Positions 9,801 through 21,845 of a DNA stretch of 27,500 nt are shown one piece after another. Location: the NCBI GenBank assembly GCA_030674155.1, contig CM060316.1, positions 81,471,436 to 81,498,935 of the forward strand, written 5' to 3'. The translations under genes were made by a program, and so were the position numbers. The notes under the pieces are model-generated. The model was not told the origin of the DNA. It saw only the letters and a program-made list of their open reading frames with translations, and did not search any database. Source of the DNA: Stramonita haemastoma. Taxonomy: Eukaryota > Mollusca > Gastropoda > Neogastropoda > Muricidae. How positions within the stretch are numbered: the first letter of the stretch is position 1; every line of letters begins with the position of its first letter.

Positions 9801-10417
9801 CAAACTAGAATACCATATAATGCTTACTGCATGCTGTTAGAGTTAGACAAAAATGGTAAATACTGCTGGATTTCCAAGATAAGAGAAATTTTGTGTGAAA
9901 CAGGTTTTAACATTGTTTGGATGCAACAAGGTGTTGGGGATGTAAAACTTTTCTTACTTTTCTTTTCTTTCTTTTCTTTCTTTCTTTCTTTCTTACAAAG
10001 ATTAATAGATATGTTCATTCAAGAATGGGAGGGGACTATAAGAGATAAAGAGAGATATGACAATTACAGATCATTAAAAGTATTTTTGTAAAAGAGGAGT
10101 ATATAAACTCTATTGATGTCTACTGCTTTCGAGTAGCAATTACACAAGCCAGATTCAACGTTCTACCCCTTAATAATAATGTATATAGATATAGTGAGAA
10201 TAATCAAGAAAAAATGTGTCCCTTTTGTAAAATGAAAGTTGAAAATGAAGCCCACTTTTTATGGGAATGTTACATATATGCTGGATTGAGAGAAAAATTC
10301 TTAAGTGAATGTATCACGTACCATTACACGATCTGTTCAGCGGAACAAATGATGAGTACAGGCACAGTTTGTCTCTATATATTTTTCATTCTATCAATAA
10401 AAGAAAGAAAATACTAA
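6896..10417 (+). pseudogene. LINE ORF2: endonuclease-reverse transcriptase (broken)
   Basis: Endonuclease motifs: NYNVNGL (about 7025), CLTET, TGDLNARTA (about 7476), a GASTVDYFIVS block and ESDHLP (about 7790). Reverse transcriptase: GKAYEINKI where GxD is usual, YPQMWSKAIIIPIYKKGD, NYRGVSLLS, NQAGFRK, motif A FVDF-KKAFDSV (8915-8945), motif B GVRQGCVLSPTLF (about 9090-9128), motif C FADD (9226-9237) and KTKVIVFRKGGYLS. The C-terminus has CPFCKMKVENEAHFLWEC (from 10217), a CX2CX8HX4C motif. Stops: TGA 7211 replacing Arg of the endonuclease GR-SGG motif, TAG 8777, TAG 9144. Frameshifts: an extra T at about 8927 splitting motif A, then near 9225, 9520 and 10090. A TTTC microsatellite interrupts it at 9949-9997. 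The frame continues directly from ORF1 past the TAG at 6893, and I see no in-frame ATG before 7231. Confidence 0.88.
9949..9997. repeat. (TTTC)n tract inside LINE ORF2
   Basis: A pyrimidine tetranucleotide tract that translates as Leu/Phe/Ser filler between GVGDVK and LQRLIDMFIQEW, two pieces that look contiguous in related ORF2 proteins. It is an expansion or insertion after the element died. Confidence 0.85.
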
Positions 10418-10697
10418 TTCAAGATGTATATTGAAAACTTTTATGATTCGTTACGTAATCGTTATGCATGATTTCCACAATTTTCCCTAGACATTATGTT
10501 TTTGTGATTTGATTATGTTTGATGCTAGGTGCATAATCATGATTTTAAATGATGTGTGTTTTTCTTCTTTGGTCAGCAGGAATCTATACCTTTTGTGCAT
10601 CTGCCTTGCCTATGATAGAATGAACCTTTTGTTCCATCCCAAGCCCAAGAAATGTATTGTGGTCCATGGCCAATGTACATTAAATCAGTTCAGTGTT

Positions 10698-10700
<3 letters not shown>
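10418..10700 (+). other. LINE 3' UTR (inferred)
   Basis: Non-coding, AT-rich sequence between the end of ORF2 and a (CT)n array. I infer it is the 3' UTR of the LINE. No poly(A) tail is seen; the sequence passes from a TTAAATCAGTTCAGTGTTCA segment into CT repeats, so the true 3' end may have been replaced or is ill defined. Confidence 0.5.

Positions 10701-10792
<92 letters not shown>
10701..10792. repeat. (TC)n microsatellite
   Basis: About 46 perfect TC units adjoining the 3' end of the LINE. Confidence 0.97.
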
Positions 10793-12295
<1,503 letters not shown>

Positions 12296-12298
<3 letters not shown>

Positions 12299-12600
12299 GG
12301 AAGGTGGCAGGATGGTTAAGACGTTCGCCTGCCAATATGTAAACCATGAGTTTCTGGGTTCGTACCCAGCCTCGCCCTTTCTTCCCAGTTTGACGAAAAA
12401 ATCGAACTGAATGTCAAAGTCATTCGGTTGAGACTATAAACCGAGGCCCCGTGTGCAAACGCACGCAGAACATCTTGTGCACACGTTAAAGTCCCGTTCG
12501 GCCTTTCGGAAGAGCAGGCCATCGTGTGCCGGTAGGAGCAGATAACAAAATTATATATAAAAAAACCAGCATGCACACAGGTGTCGTGTTTAGATACCAT
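12296..12600 (+). mobile_element. tRNA-derived SINE, plus strand
   Basis: The tRNA-like head begins right after the TA repeat. The A-box is TGGCAGGATGG at about 12305-12315 and the B-box GGGTTCGTACCC at 12356-12367, about 40 bp apart as in tRNA genes. The shared core GAGACTATAAACCGAGGCCC follows at about 12431, then CGTGTGCAAACGCACGCAGA and a 3' body matching the main family here up to roughly 12595. The usual tail (GTAAAAAAGCAC and beyond) is missing or badly decayed. The head differs from the copies at 21981 and 25472, so this is a sister subfamily. Confidence 0.85.
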
Positions 12601-12827
12601 CCCCGAGGAAATATCGGGGAGTTGGAGTCCCAGGGCTGCTGGGGGCTGTATATGGCAACGTTCTGGTTGCTCCTGCGACTGTACTGGAACCTTTCGTATC
12701 GGTCGTTGCCTTTCCAATGGGTCATTCCAGTGGCGTGGAGAGGGGACGTCTGTTGCATGGGTAACAGCTTGCCCTTCATACGTACTTACCCAAGCTTACT
12801 CCATAGTCTTCCGAGACTGATGGGTGC

Positions 12828-12831
<4 letters not shown>
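12601..12831. other. No gene recognised
   Basis: Moderately GC-rich sequence between a SINE and a TA microsatellite; several short frames, none with recognisable features. Confidence 0.4.
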
Positions 12832-12913
<82 letters not shown>

Positions 12914-13138
12914 GGGGCGGGGTTGGGTGTGTGTGTGGGGGGGGGTGCGTGTATGTGTGTGTGTGTTTGTGCAAGCGTGCGCGCGCATGCATTTGAGTTA
13001 GTAAGAGAGATATTTAAAGAGAGCTGGGGAGAGGGAGAGAGAGAGAGAGGGGAGGGAGGAGAAAGAGAGAGAGAGAGACACACACACACACACAGATGGG
13101 AGCTTGGAACTGACGGTGAGTCAAGGAATGAGAGAGAC

Positions 13139-13193
<55 letters not shown>

Positions 13194-13194
13194 C

Positions 13195-13254
<60 letters not shown>
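12832..13254. repeat. Compound microsatellite block
   Basis: In order: (TA)n 12832-12910, G-rich/GT 12911-12975, (GA)n 13022-13078, (CA)n 13079-13094, a short unique joint, (ACAG)n 13139-13192 and (CA)n 13193-13254. Long reading frames over it on both strands are low-complexity artefacts. Confidence 0.95.
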
Positions 13255-13256
<2 letters not shown>

Positions 13257-13486
13257 TGGACGGACAGTGTTTATTAGCTCATATGCTGACATTACCATCA
13301 ATGAATGAATGTGGTTTGATATTGGTTTTTGGATTAGAATATTCACCCAATTTGAGAGCAGAGCTCAATAAATAAGGGGAGTGTATTTTCTATTTCCTTT
13401 TGACACAGACTACAGACATCCTTTCTGACTGAAAATGGAGTTAATGTCAGTGATGACCCCCCCCCCCCTCCCCGCCCCCTCCTCCA

Positions 13487-13700
13487 AGTTCTTTAGCTGA
13501 GACTACAAACCGAGGCCCTATGTGCCAACGCACGTATAACATCTCCTGCACACGTAAAAACATGTTCCGCTTTTCGGAAGAGTAAGCCATTGTGTCCCGG
13601 TGGGAAGAGATGACAACATTTACAAAACCGAATGCACACGAGGACTGGCTGTAAAAAAGCACACGAGTGCTTACTCTATTACCCTCGAAATAACAGATTA
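13487..13700 (+). mobile_element. SINE, 5'-truncated, plus strand
   Basis: It lacks the tRNA head and begins near the core (GAGACTACAAACCGAGGCCC at about 13499). It continues with the family body (GTTCCGCTTTTCGGAAGAGT, then CCCGGTGGGAAGAGATGACA) and the conserved 3' end TGTAAAAAAGCACACGAGTG at about 13650. A C-rich low-complexity run (13457-13486) lies directly upstream of the truncation. Confidence 0.85.
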
Positions 13701-14884
13701 GATGATTAAATGAAAGTACACATTTTTCTTTGTTGCCAAAGACAAGTGCGTTAATTGAATAAAACTATACCCCCGAAGTCGGAATGCGGCTACTATAATG
13801 GTGAGTAAAAACAGTTATAGACACTTTGTTATCATTGATGAACCTTGGAGCTGTAGCTGAGGATTGGAAATAATCGATTAATCAATAAAAATAAAAAAAA
13901 AGACAAAACTTACATGATTTGTATTACAGCTTTTGAAGAGATTGGTTTCTTTTTTTCATATATACAAGATAAATGTTTGAAATAAGGCACGCAAAAATAG
14001 TGGAACCATATAATAATATTTTTTGCAACTATACAATTACAGTCTTATTACAGTTTAGTTGAAAATTACAAAGGGAAGAAGAAAACCACTGGATGGTCAG
14101 TGACTACATTTTCCTCCAGCCCTATCTGCTTGCCAGACTCTTATTGGAGGACGAGGACAGAAAATTAGCCTAAAGTATTATTGCAACTATGATATCAGAG
14201 GCTCAGGAACAAACACGTGGTCACATAATGTGTATAGCATGTGTCACAGAAAGCCTGCTGGTGATTTAAAAATTATCTAAAGAAACTCAAGAACTGTTAT
14301 GTGTTTGCGGCATCTAATGTTCTTAACATTAACACCATTTACCCTTAATAATGGAGGTGTTGTTGATCTTCTGGCTTTCTGTCATTACTATAGAAACAAA
14401 CGTAACGTGCAGACATATGGTAGAAACCCTATAAACAATTTGTGAGCATGCTTTTAAAAAAAAATTCTGTCTCACTCCATGAGGCATTTGTACTCACGAC
14501 TTTCTTTTGCAAGAAATACGTTTGTTGTGTAGTTATTGATGGTGAATGTCCATAGTTTTTTCCAACAACAAACAAAAACTATTTCTATTTCAACCAGCAT
14601 ATTTTTAAAAAGAAAACGGACCTGCAGTTAAATTTACACACAAAAGCATCATCAAAAATGAGAAAAAGAAGTAGTGTGCTCTCACAAAAGCCAGTGGTAA
14701 AGACGAAAAATTCCGTGTAAAGATGACAAGATTTTTCAAAGACAAAACCTTAAAAAGTGCTAAATGAATCCTTCATCATTCTGTGGCTGTTGATATGTGC
14801 TGCTTAAGCCCTGCTTCTGGCATGGCCATTCTTTATCCTCAGCTTTCCTCAGCAGATCCAGCTTCGTCTCAGTGGCTTCTGGCA
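13701..14884. other. No gene recognised (about 1.2 kb)
   Basis: AT-rich, stop-dense in all frames, no SINE core, no microsatellite of note. Confidence 0.45.
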
Positions 14885-15390
14885 GCCTGCTAACTACGAT
14901 GTATAGAGCCGGGCTGTCAGCACAGCCAGTAAATGCCTGCTATGAATCCACCCAGACCCTTCGTCTGCTGCCATGACGTATCTCACCAAGTCCGCGTCAC
15001 TACGGAATGGTGGCATGGTGGACTGTGTGCGTGCATTATAAAGTAAGGAACGCGGACACCGGTACCATCAAAAGTAGAAGGTGCGTTCTTTTCCAGGGTC
15101 AGCTGATTTGATGAGTCACTAGTCTTCATAAAACAAGTTTTGATGATGACTCGAGTCGGCAGTGATATTATTCCGCACACACGCACAGGAATAATGCAGC
15201 TATGATTCATAGACGGAGTTTTTGTTGGTGCCCTTCCTTTCAGTGAGAGTCCGAATACTGTGATCTTGGTTAATTGAATTGGGACTCTTCGTGACAAATG
15301 AAGACAAGAGCTACAGGGACAAGACTTGGCCTGCGAACCAATGATCGTTTGACATGAGAAGCCATCATTGCATGGCCGCTGTATGGCCGC
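14885..15390 (+). repeat. Diverged dispersed repeat, copy 1
   Basis: It shares short collinear blocks with 18901-19375: ACTACGATGTATAGAGC near the start, CTTTTCCAGGGTCAGC in the middle, and GTGATCTTGGTTAATTGA plus CGTTTGACATGAGAAGCCAT near the end. Block order and spacing agree within tens of bases. I do not recognise the family; homology is by eye and moderate. Confidence 0.5.
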
Positions 15391-15731
15391 TGCTTCCACA
15401 CAGCACGCTGTCACAGACCATGGTTGCTCCCCTTCCAAATGGTCTCCCTTGGTGTTTGCTGCTTTTAGTGCATCTTTATATTATTATGTCTTCTTCAAAA
15501 ACGCCCCTTGACATGGTGAAAAGTGTGTGCGTTGTGATATGTGATACCAACGTGGTTTAGTTTTATTTTCATTTACTTGATGTGTATATAAGCCTCAAAT
15601 ATGGAATTGGACATAGCTTTTTAGCTTCATGGTGCAAGCATTGACAAGATCAATACAATTTATTTAATAGTTTTTAAAGAGTTTAGCTATGTATTCATGC
15701 ACTATGTGTATGAATGACTGAGGAAGTAAGT
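15391..15731. other. No gene recognised
   Basis: AT-rich sequence with only short reading frames and no supported feature. Confidence 0.4.
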
Positions 15732-15758
15732 AGGGGGTGGGGTGGGGGGGGGAGTAGG
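15732..15758 (+). repeat. G-rich tract, quadruplex-capable
   Basis: Four G runs (G5, G4, G9 and G3) separated by 1-4 bases on the plus strand. This fits the usual quadruplex pattern. Confidence 0.7.
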
Positions 15759-17925
15759 GTACAGAATGGGGCGTATGTGTTTTATGCATGTTCTCTTTCT
15801 TTACCAATAGATTTGTGCGCAGTCATATTCGGCACTACCCGGTGCTGACACCAAACTAGCGGTCCTTACAATGACTTGCACACATTTTCCCTAATCTTGA
15901 GACACACAGATACACTTAACTCTAGAGTCCTCATCAATATGTTTACCCTACGCAAAGTAGAAAACAAAAAAGCAAAAAGTTGAGAATACCAGAAATCCAG
16001 TTTAGAGTTTGCGTTAAAAAAAAGTAACAAACATCCATGGGCAAGTCCACAGTGGGGATCCTTTGGAAGCATGCACGCAGCTAAGCAGGCGCTAATCTAG
16101 CCTGGCTGTGCCTGCAGTAAGCGTTGAGCACAGCTAATCTCAGTGTCCATCAAGCTTCCCTATGAGCCACTGCGTCTTCCTCAAACAAATGTGCCCCGGG
16201 GATTACATTCCCCTGTCCACTGACCTTGGGGTCTTAGCTTGTTTGGCTCTGCTATCATCAACTGATGGTGTTGTTGCACTGACTGCTTTTGGCAGCCTTC
16301 TCTGACCTTCTATCATCTCTACACATCTTCTGGTAGGACGGCAAGCGAAAAATAGATCGAGTGTTTGGTAAGAGAGTAACGCTACGGAAGTCTAGGCATG
16401 TTCTGTCCATAACGTAGCCAACGAATGTAGTCATTCTAGCGGAAGTTCACAACCTCCTGTTCTTCCTGGGCGTTTGTTAGGGGACAGCTGTTTGCGTGAT
16501 GTGCATCAATGAGGGGAAACCTTGGTGTTTGTGTGCCTGCAAATGCTCCTGTTCGATTCGGCTGAACTGATGTGCATACCGTCAGGCTTTAAAACTTTCC
16601 CAACGTGATTAACAGAGTTATTGGAATGGAATAAAATTATAAATGAAATGGAAATTAAAAAAAGATAAATTAAGTGAATCCCAGGCATTTTCCTCTTTCA
16701 TGATTTATTGATGGGTACTGGAGCTGGGAAGATGATTCAGCAAACATCTTTTTTATGGCAGTATCATATTTAGTAACATGGTTTCCTTTTAAAATATGTC
16801 AACCGTTAACCAGTCAAAAATGGACCAGTGTTACCAGCCATATGACATGAGTATCTCTATCAAAATCAGTTGTGTGAGGTAATGGTACTGAAGTCTTCGC
16901 CCTGAGGCAGTGCAGCACTTAAGTATAAACAGAAGTCAGTTAAACCTACATACATCTAGTGCTGGTGTGTCTCAAACGCTACTAACAGTTACTCATCTCC
17001 AGGCTTTAGGTTTACATTGTCAACAAAGGGATAGCTTCAATGCCAGCCCCGTGCTTGGCGGGACAGTAAACCAGACGGAAAGCTAAAGTGAACTAAACTG
17101 CCTCATGTCAGCTGTGCCCACACTCCTCCCTCGCCCATTACCTTCCCAGCCTTCTGCTTCAGCTGTGCCACCAGCGTGGATCATCGCTTTATCCCTTCAA
17201 CTTTCTTCTCGTGTACTTCTTTCTTTCATAGCCTGTGCTCCATGCAAATCCAATTCATTTCTTACACTCTTTCCATGTGTACAACACCTGCAGAATCATT
17301 TTTCCTCCCCCAAAGGCACTCCTGTGGAAAGGTAAGGCCCCGCATGACCAAGTTTGCAGCATTTTAACACCTGTCGTTTGAAACCTGTGGTGGAACTGGG
17401 CCAAATGATAATGTTCAAACACGTAAACTTGCCTGTGAAAAGTGTTGTTGTGTTAAGCTTCTCAAGTAAGACGCATTTACATGTGACATTTATATTTACC
17501 AGAAGAGTTCAAATACATTGGCAAACGTCTTTATTACATTTTCGTTTATTTTTGGTTCCTTCCTATTTTATGATGTTGGAAATGCTTTAAAAATAATTGT
17601 AAGCTATTTTTGAAATATGAACGTTTTTAAATGTTTTGTTTTGTCTTTGGAGATGTTTATTAAAGAAATGTTTTTTGTCACAGACTTTGCATATAGAATC
17701 GGATATAAATAACCACGAGGGAATTATCAAAGCAAAAGCTCTAGTAAGTTTTAACTGCTCTGCCACTCTGCTGATTAGAAAAGAACAAGACAAAGGAACT
17801 TGTTTCAATGACTTTAAAAAGGTTTTTTATTTGGTTCATTCGTTTGGGTAATTTTACATGCAACAATTCATAATATTGCTAGGCCATATTACCAAATGGT
17901 GAAACTAGAATATCTATATATACAT
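15759..17925. other. No gene recognised (about 2.2 kb)
   Basis: The longest repeat-free stretch in the window. Reading frames are short and share no domain I know. No tRNA, SINE core or LINE motif was seen. Short exons or regulatory DNA cannot be excluded. Confidence 0.4.
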
Positions 17926-17977
17926 ATGTGTGTGTGTGTGTGTGTGTGTGTGTTGTGTGTGTGTGTGTGTGTGTGTG
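17926..17977. repeat. (GT)n microsatellite
   Basis: Near-perfect GT repeats with one break at about 17953, directly next to the 3' end of the following minus-strand SINE. Confidence 0.95.
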
Positions 17978-18278
17978 TTATTTATTTATTTATTCTTTTA
18001 TATCGAGGATTATGGAATAAGCACTTGTGTGGGGTATTTTTACATCCAGTCCCCGTGTGTATGCAGTTTTGTAAATCTTGTCATCTGTTCCCACCGGCAC
18101 ACAATGGCCTACTCTTACGATAAGCGGAACAGGATTTAACGTGTGTGCAAGATAATCTGCGCGCGTTTGCACCCGGGCCTCAGTTCATAGTCTCATCCAA
18201 GGGACTTTGGGGGAGAGTGGAGTCAGCACTGATGTTAACTCCAGGGGAAAAATCCCCTAGTACGGGAATCGAACAGCA
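17978..18278 (-). mobile_element. SINE, minus strand, head lost into (CA)n
   Basis: Reading the minus strand, it begins near 18278 within a decayed B-box (TTCGATTCCCGTACTAGGGG) and so lacks the A-box half of the head. It then carries the body segment TTAACATCAGTGCTGACTCC, a core variant (GAGACTATGAACTGAGGCCC) and the 3' end ATCCTCGATATAAAAGAATA, followed by an AAATA tail. The head joins a (CA)n array and the tail joins a (GT)n array. Confidence 0.88.
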
Positions 18279-18304
18279 GCACACACACACATGCGCGCCG
18301 TGCT

Positions 18305-18389
<85 letters not shown>

Positions 18390-18390
18390 C

Positions 18391-18471
<81 letters not shown>
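18279..18471. repeat. (CA)n followed by (GA)n compound microsatellite
   Basis: CA repeats to about 18388, an AACAAA joint, then about 39 GA units. It fills the whole gap between two minus-strand SINEs. Confidence 0.97.
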
Positions 18472-18477
<6 letters not shown>

Positions 18478-18826
18478 TTTGATTAAATTTGATTTGATTT
18501 ATTCTTTTATATCGAGGATAATGGAATAAGCACTCTTGTGCTTTTTTACATCCAGTCCCCGTGTGTATGCAGTTTTGTAAATCTCATCTGTTCCCACCGG
18601 CACACCAACGCCTACTCTTACAAAAAGCGGAACAGGATTTAACATGTGCGCAAGATGTTCTGCGTGCGTTCGCACACGGGGTCTCGGTTTAAAGTCTCAT
18701 CCGAAGGACTTTTGGGGAGAGTGAAGTCAGCACTGATGTTAACTCCAGGAGAAAAATCTCCTCGACCGGATTTGAACCCGGGTCGTCAAATTGCGAGCGC
18801 AATGTTCTGAACACTAGGCTATCCGT

Positions 18827-18829
<3 letters not shown>
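18478..18829 (-). mobile_element. Full-length SINE, minus strand
   Basis: The best-preserved minus-strand copy. The head starts GGACGGATAGCCTAGTGTTC at 18829, with the A-box in AGCCTAGTG and the B-box GGGTTCAAATCC at 18779-18768. The body TTTTTCTCCTGGAGTTAACA, the core CGGATGAGACTTTAAACCGA, and the 3' end with ATCCTCGATATAAAAGAATA and a short AT-rich tail follow. Both internal boxes of an RNA polymerase III promoter look intact. GA repeats flank both sides. Confidence 0.93.

Positions 18830-18900
<71 letters not shown>
18830..18900. repeat. (GA)n microsatellite
   Basis: About 35 GA units directly joined to the 5' end of the minus-strand SINE, i.e. (TC)n in SINE orientation. Confidence 0.97.
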
Positions 18901-18902
<2 letters not shown>

Positions 18903-19375
18903 TGTTAATTACAGTGTATAGAGCGGTTGTCGGCTATCTCCAATAAGCATTGTAAATGGGTAATCACAGCCTCGTCCTTATGGACATTATATATGAACAA
19001 CTTTTGAAGCAGCTCATACAATACATCGGTTATGGCTTTTTATACACAATAAATCCAGACCACAAGTCTAGCAAAAGTGCATTGCACTTTCTTGTCCAGG
19101 CTTAGTAAATCCCATAGATACTTAAAATAATAAACTGGGTGTACGTGATGAATGAAGAAAGTACAGCAGATGCATTGTTTATATGCATAGGGATAGAACG
19201 TTCTGATTTACTGGGGCCTTTTTGCCGCCTCTCTCCACTGACGGGGATCTAGAGGCCGTGATCTTTGCTAATTGACTGGGGACTTGAGTGACGGCCGGCT
19301 GGAGGGGAAAGTCCCTCACCCGCGCTAAGGAATGAGTGTTTGACATGGAAAGTGACCATTGCTTCTGCCCTGGAT
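18901..19375 (+). repeat. Diverged dispersed repeat, copy 2
   Basis: Partner of 14885-15390, same orientation. Shared blocks include ATTACAGTGTATAGAGC at the left, CTTTCTTGTCCAGG in the middle, GTGATCTTTGCTAATTGACT and TGTTTGACATGGAAAGTGAC at the right. Middle parts align poorly. Confidence 0.5.
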
Positions 19376-19671
19376 GTTGACTGGTCCTGTAGTCTGTGTG
19401 CGTGAACTGTCACTGGTTCTCGCTGCCTATTTGGTGAGATCTATTGTTCTCCTCTTTTCAAATTCGCTGACCCCCAAAGACCAGAGTGTTTTACAATGTA
19501 CCGTGTTAAAGGTACAAACTGTTTTCTGGATATGCCATCGGCATTACCATGCTCAAAAACACTTTCTTCTTCTTTTATTGAAAAACGTTTTTAGCCTTTT
19601 CATTATCATATTGTAACATTACAACTGATAAATCCGTTTTATCAAGGTTAATTAAAGTCATTACATCTCCA
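19376..19671. other. No gene recognised
   Basis: AT-rich spacer with short frames only. Confidence 0.4.
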
Positions 19672-20275
19672 ATCCAATGATGTTGCTTAGAGACCCGCCG
19701 ACCGCACAGGCCATATCGGGGCTATGACCTCGTTACATTTAAAAGTCGTATTAAAAGTGTGCGACTATTTACTGTTAAAACGAGATATAAAACCAACTCG
19801 ACTGTCCTTGCTTGTATCGACGCCCTGGTCAACCATAAGGGTCAGCCCAGGACGGCCACCGCGTCGTGGGAAGACCCACATGGATCACACATAAAATGAG
19901 ATAAAACCAAAACCAGACTCCTTAAAACAACCTTGTTCTCCAGAGCAACCATACCACTTTCACTCCTATCAGACGGAAAAAGCCTGTTAAAAATGGAAGT
20001 TAGGAAGTTAAAAATGGTGTCCGTGGAACATCCCGAAAGAGGACCTTTAGGGAGTCTGCGGTAAAATGCTTGTGCCTAATATCCTGAACATCCCGACACT
20101 CCAGGAGCAGATGCCTGATGGTTACCCGCACGTCGTAAGTCACGCACCATGGGGTTCCCTCGCCTTTCAGCAAGTGAACGTGAGTGATATGAGAATGAGT
20201 CATTACATCTGCTTTTTCGGAAAGGCTACAAATAAACCAACCAACGAATACTATTTTCCCGCCCACCTGATAAGC
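19672..20275 (-). mobile_element. LINE 3' terminal fragment, minus strand
   Basis: Reading the minus strand: the end of an ORF2 (20275-20000), then a 3' UTR ending near 19672. The 3' UTR part (about 19880-19672) is repeated in inverse orientation at 22356-22560, which confirms it as a dispersed element. The 5' truncation is at about 20275-20290. Confidence 0.8.
20000..20275 (-). pseudogene. LINE ORF2 C-terminus with CCHC-like motif
   Basis: The last 88 or so codons of a non-LTR retrotransposon polyprotein. They show the block THSHITHVHLLKGEGTP, then C-x2-Y-x8-H-x4-C (WCVTYDVRVTIRHLLLEC) and ECRDVQDIRHKHF with a LFRDVPRTPFL tail. Related I/Nimb-like elements end with a motif of this layout that has a second Cys; here it is Tyr, a single TGT-to-TAT change. 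No RT or endonuclease remains. The clade assignment is from memory of motif style and is tentative. Confidence 0.72.
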
Positions 20276-20289
20276 TGTAGAGTTTAGCG

Positions 20290-21011
20290 CATGGTGCGTA
20301 TGCTTATTCTCTTTTATACTTTAATTCTTATATTATGGATACTATTCTTTTCGTTTTAAATGCTTGCTTCTAACCTGCACGAACTTTTCTTATTTGAGAT
20401 ACGGAACTGCTCGCATTCGTAATCTCTTGTGTGTGTGGAGGGGAAAAGGGATAAACAAGCATGTAAACTATTCCCTTCACATTACCAATTTTGGTCATTA
20501 AGACAGTTGACCTTGACTACTCAGAATCTCTAACACTCTTCGATGCATGAAGTCGTTGTGCCTTGCGCATTTTTAGTTCTTTCACTTTTTGAAAAAGGTT
20601 ACAGCTAATGAATAACAGCTATTACCAAAGACCAGTTTGTGATTCCACCCAAGACATGATTGAACAAAGATGAAAACAGCAAGCAAGCCAAAAAAACCCT
20701 TATTAACCGTCACCAAAGACCAACAGTTCCTGGTGTCAAAGATCCAAGCGAAATGTGTAAAAACAATCTCTGTATCACCTTTCAACATTGCATTCTGTTT
20801 GAGCAGTTATGTAACAATAACATTCGCGAGTACTAACTCTAATACACAGAAAAATGGAACCACAGGTGCGCAACAGCCCTAAACGCCGGACTCGGTGTTT
20901 CTTTGACGTTGCTTTGGCCTCTGACACCGCCCTGGCCAACTCCCGACAAAAGAGAACGCCAAGAAAGCCATACCCACACCGCGGAGTTACGTGTATACAA
21001 ACAGACACGAT
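20290..21011. other. No gene recognised
   Basis: About 720 bases of mixed composition. Overlapping short frames on both strands near 20670-21027 have no recognisable domain. Confidence 0.4.
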
Positions 21012-21141
21012 TTCTGCTAACTAGCACATCTTAACACTCTTCCCAATCTTTTGGATGGGGTGTCCCTATTGCTGTTCATTCAAAACTCTCATGAAAAGCA
21101 ACTTGCAAAGAAACATTAAGCGTCTGTTGAAGACAACTAAC
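21012..21141 (+). repeat. 130-bp direct duplication, copy 1
   Basis: Begins TTCTGCTAACTAGCACATCT and ends AAGACAACTAAC. It matches 21846-21975 base for base in length, with about six substitutions by eye (about 95% identity). Confidence 0.93.
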
Positions 21142-21567
21142 CTCCACAAATCCTAAACTCTAACCAAGCTGAATACGTTCTTTCTGTAAAGGAGGGGAAA
21201 AGGGGTGGGGGATGCAATTAAAATTGTATAGTGTGGATAAGTGCAAACGTGCACACCATAACATGCATGATATATATATACACGTCTCTGCCAAAATCCC
21301 GTACTTACTGTGCTAAAAAGATGTTTTCTCTGCCACAAATGCTTTATAGAGTGTAGTCTTTTTGTCTTTAAAAACTTCTTCTATTTTCATGGGTTTTGCA
21401 TGTGTACCATCACGTTTCTATCTCATGTAGGCAAGGGTTGATTTTTTCCCCTTCTTTATGTTCATACAAGTGTTTTTCAGTGACGACCTTTGACATACAT
21501 TGTAGGTGAGATTATATTCCCAGACACTATTCAGCAAAGTTAAATAGTGACTATTAAAAACGGCCAA

Positions 21568-21570
<3 letters not shown>
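21142..21570. other. No gene recognised
   Basis: Spacer between the duplicated segment and a CT array; short frames only. Confidence 0.4.
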
Positions 21571-21633
<63 letters not shown>

Positions 21634-21637
21634 CTCT

Positions 21638-21676
<39 letters not shown>

Positions 21677-21845
21677 GTATGTATGTATGTATGTATGTAT
21701 GTAGTGTATATGTATGTATATGTATGTATGTGTATGTATGTATATATGTATGTATATATACATGTGTGTGCGTGTGTGTGCGTGCATACACGCACACAGA
21801 CACCCCACACCACACCACACACACACCACACACACACACACCAAC
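21571..21845. repeat. Compound (CT)n, (ATGT)n, (GT/CA)n block
   Basis: Imperfect CT repeats 21571-21669, ATGT/TATG-type repeats to about 21760, then GT- and CA-rich sequence to 21845. Long frames through it are artefacts. Confidence 0.95.

Larger units (their letters stand above)
5117..10700 (+). mobile_element. Near full-length, inactive LINE with L1-type ORF1
   Basis: A two-ORF non-LTR retrotransposon of about 5.6 kb. In order: ORF1 (5117-6895), ORF2 (6896-10417) and a 3' UTR of about 280 bp that runs into a (CT)n array at 10701. ORF1 is of the L1 coiled-coil/RRM type; ORF2 has endonuclease, reverse transcriptase and a terminal CCHC-like motif, with no RNase H seen. It carries four stop codons and about six frameshifts, so it is dead. 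The 5' UTR may extend left toward 4650, but its limit is not visible. The clade (L1/Tx1-like or another) needs a tree; I do not assign it. Confidence 0.9.

Noticed and set aside
13014..13375. Long frames on both strands rich in Cys-Val, His-Thr and Asp-Arg-Gln
   Set aside because: They are translations of GT, CA and ACAG microsatellites.
14983..15438. 151-codon minus-strand frame as a conserved gene
   Set aside because: It overlaps a diverged dispersed repeat and shows no recognised motif.
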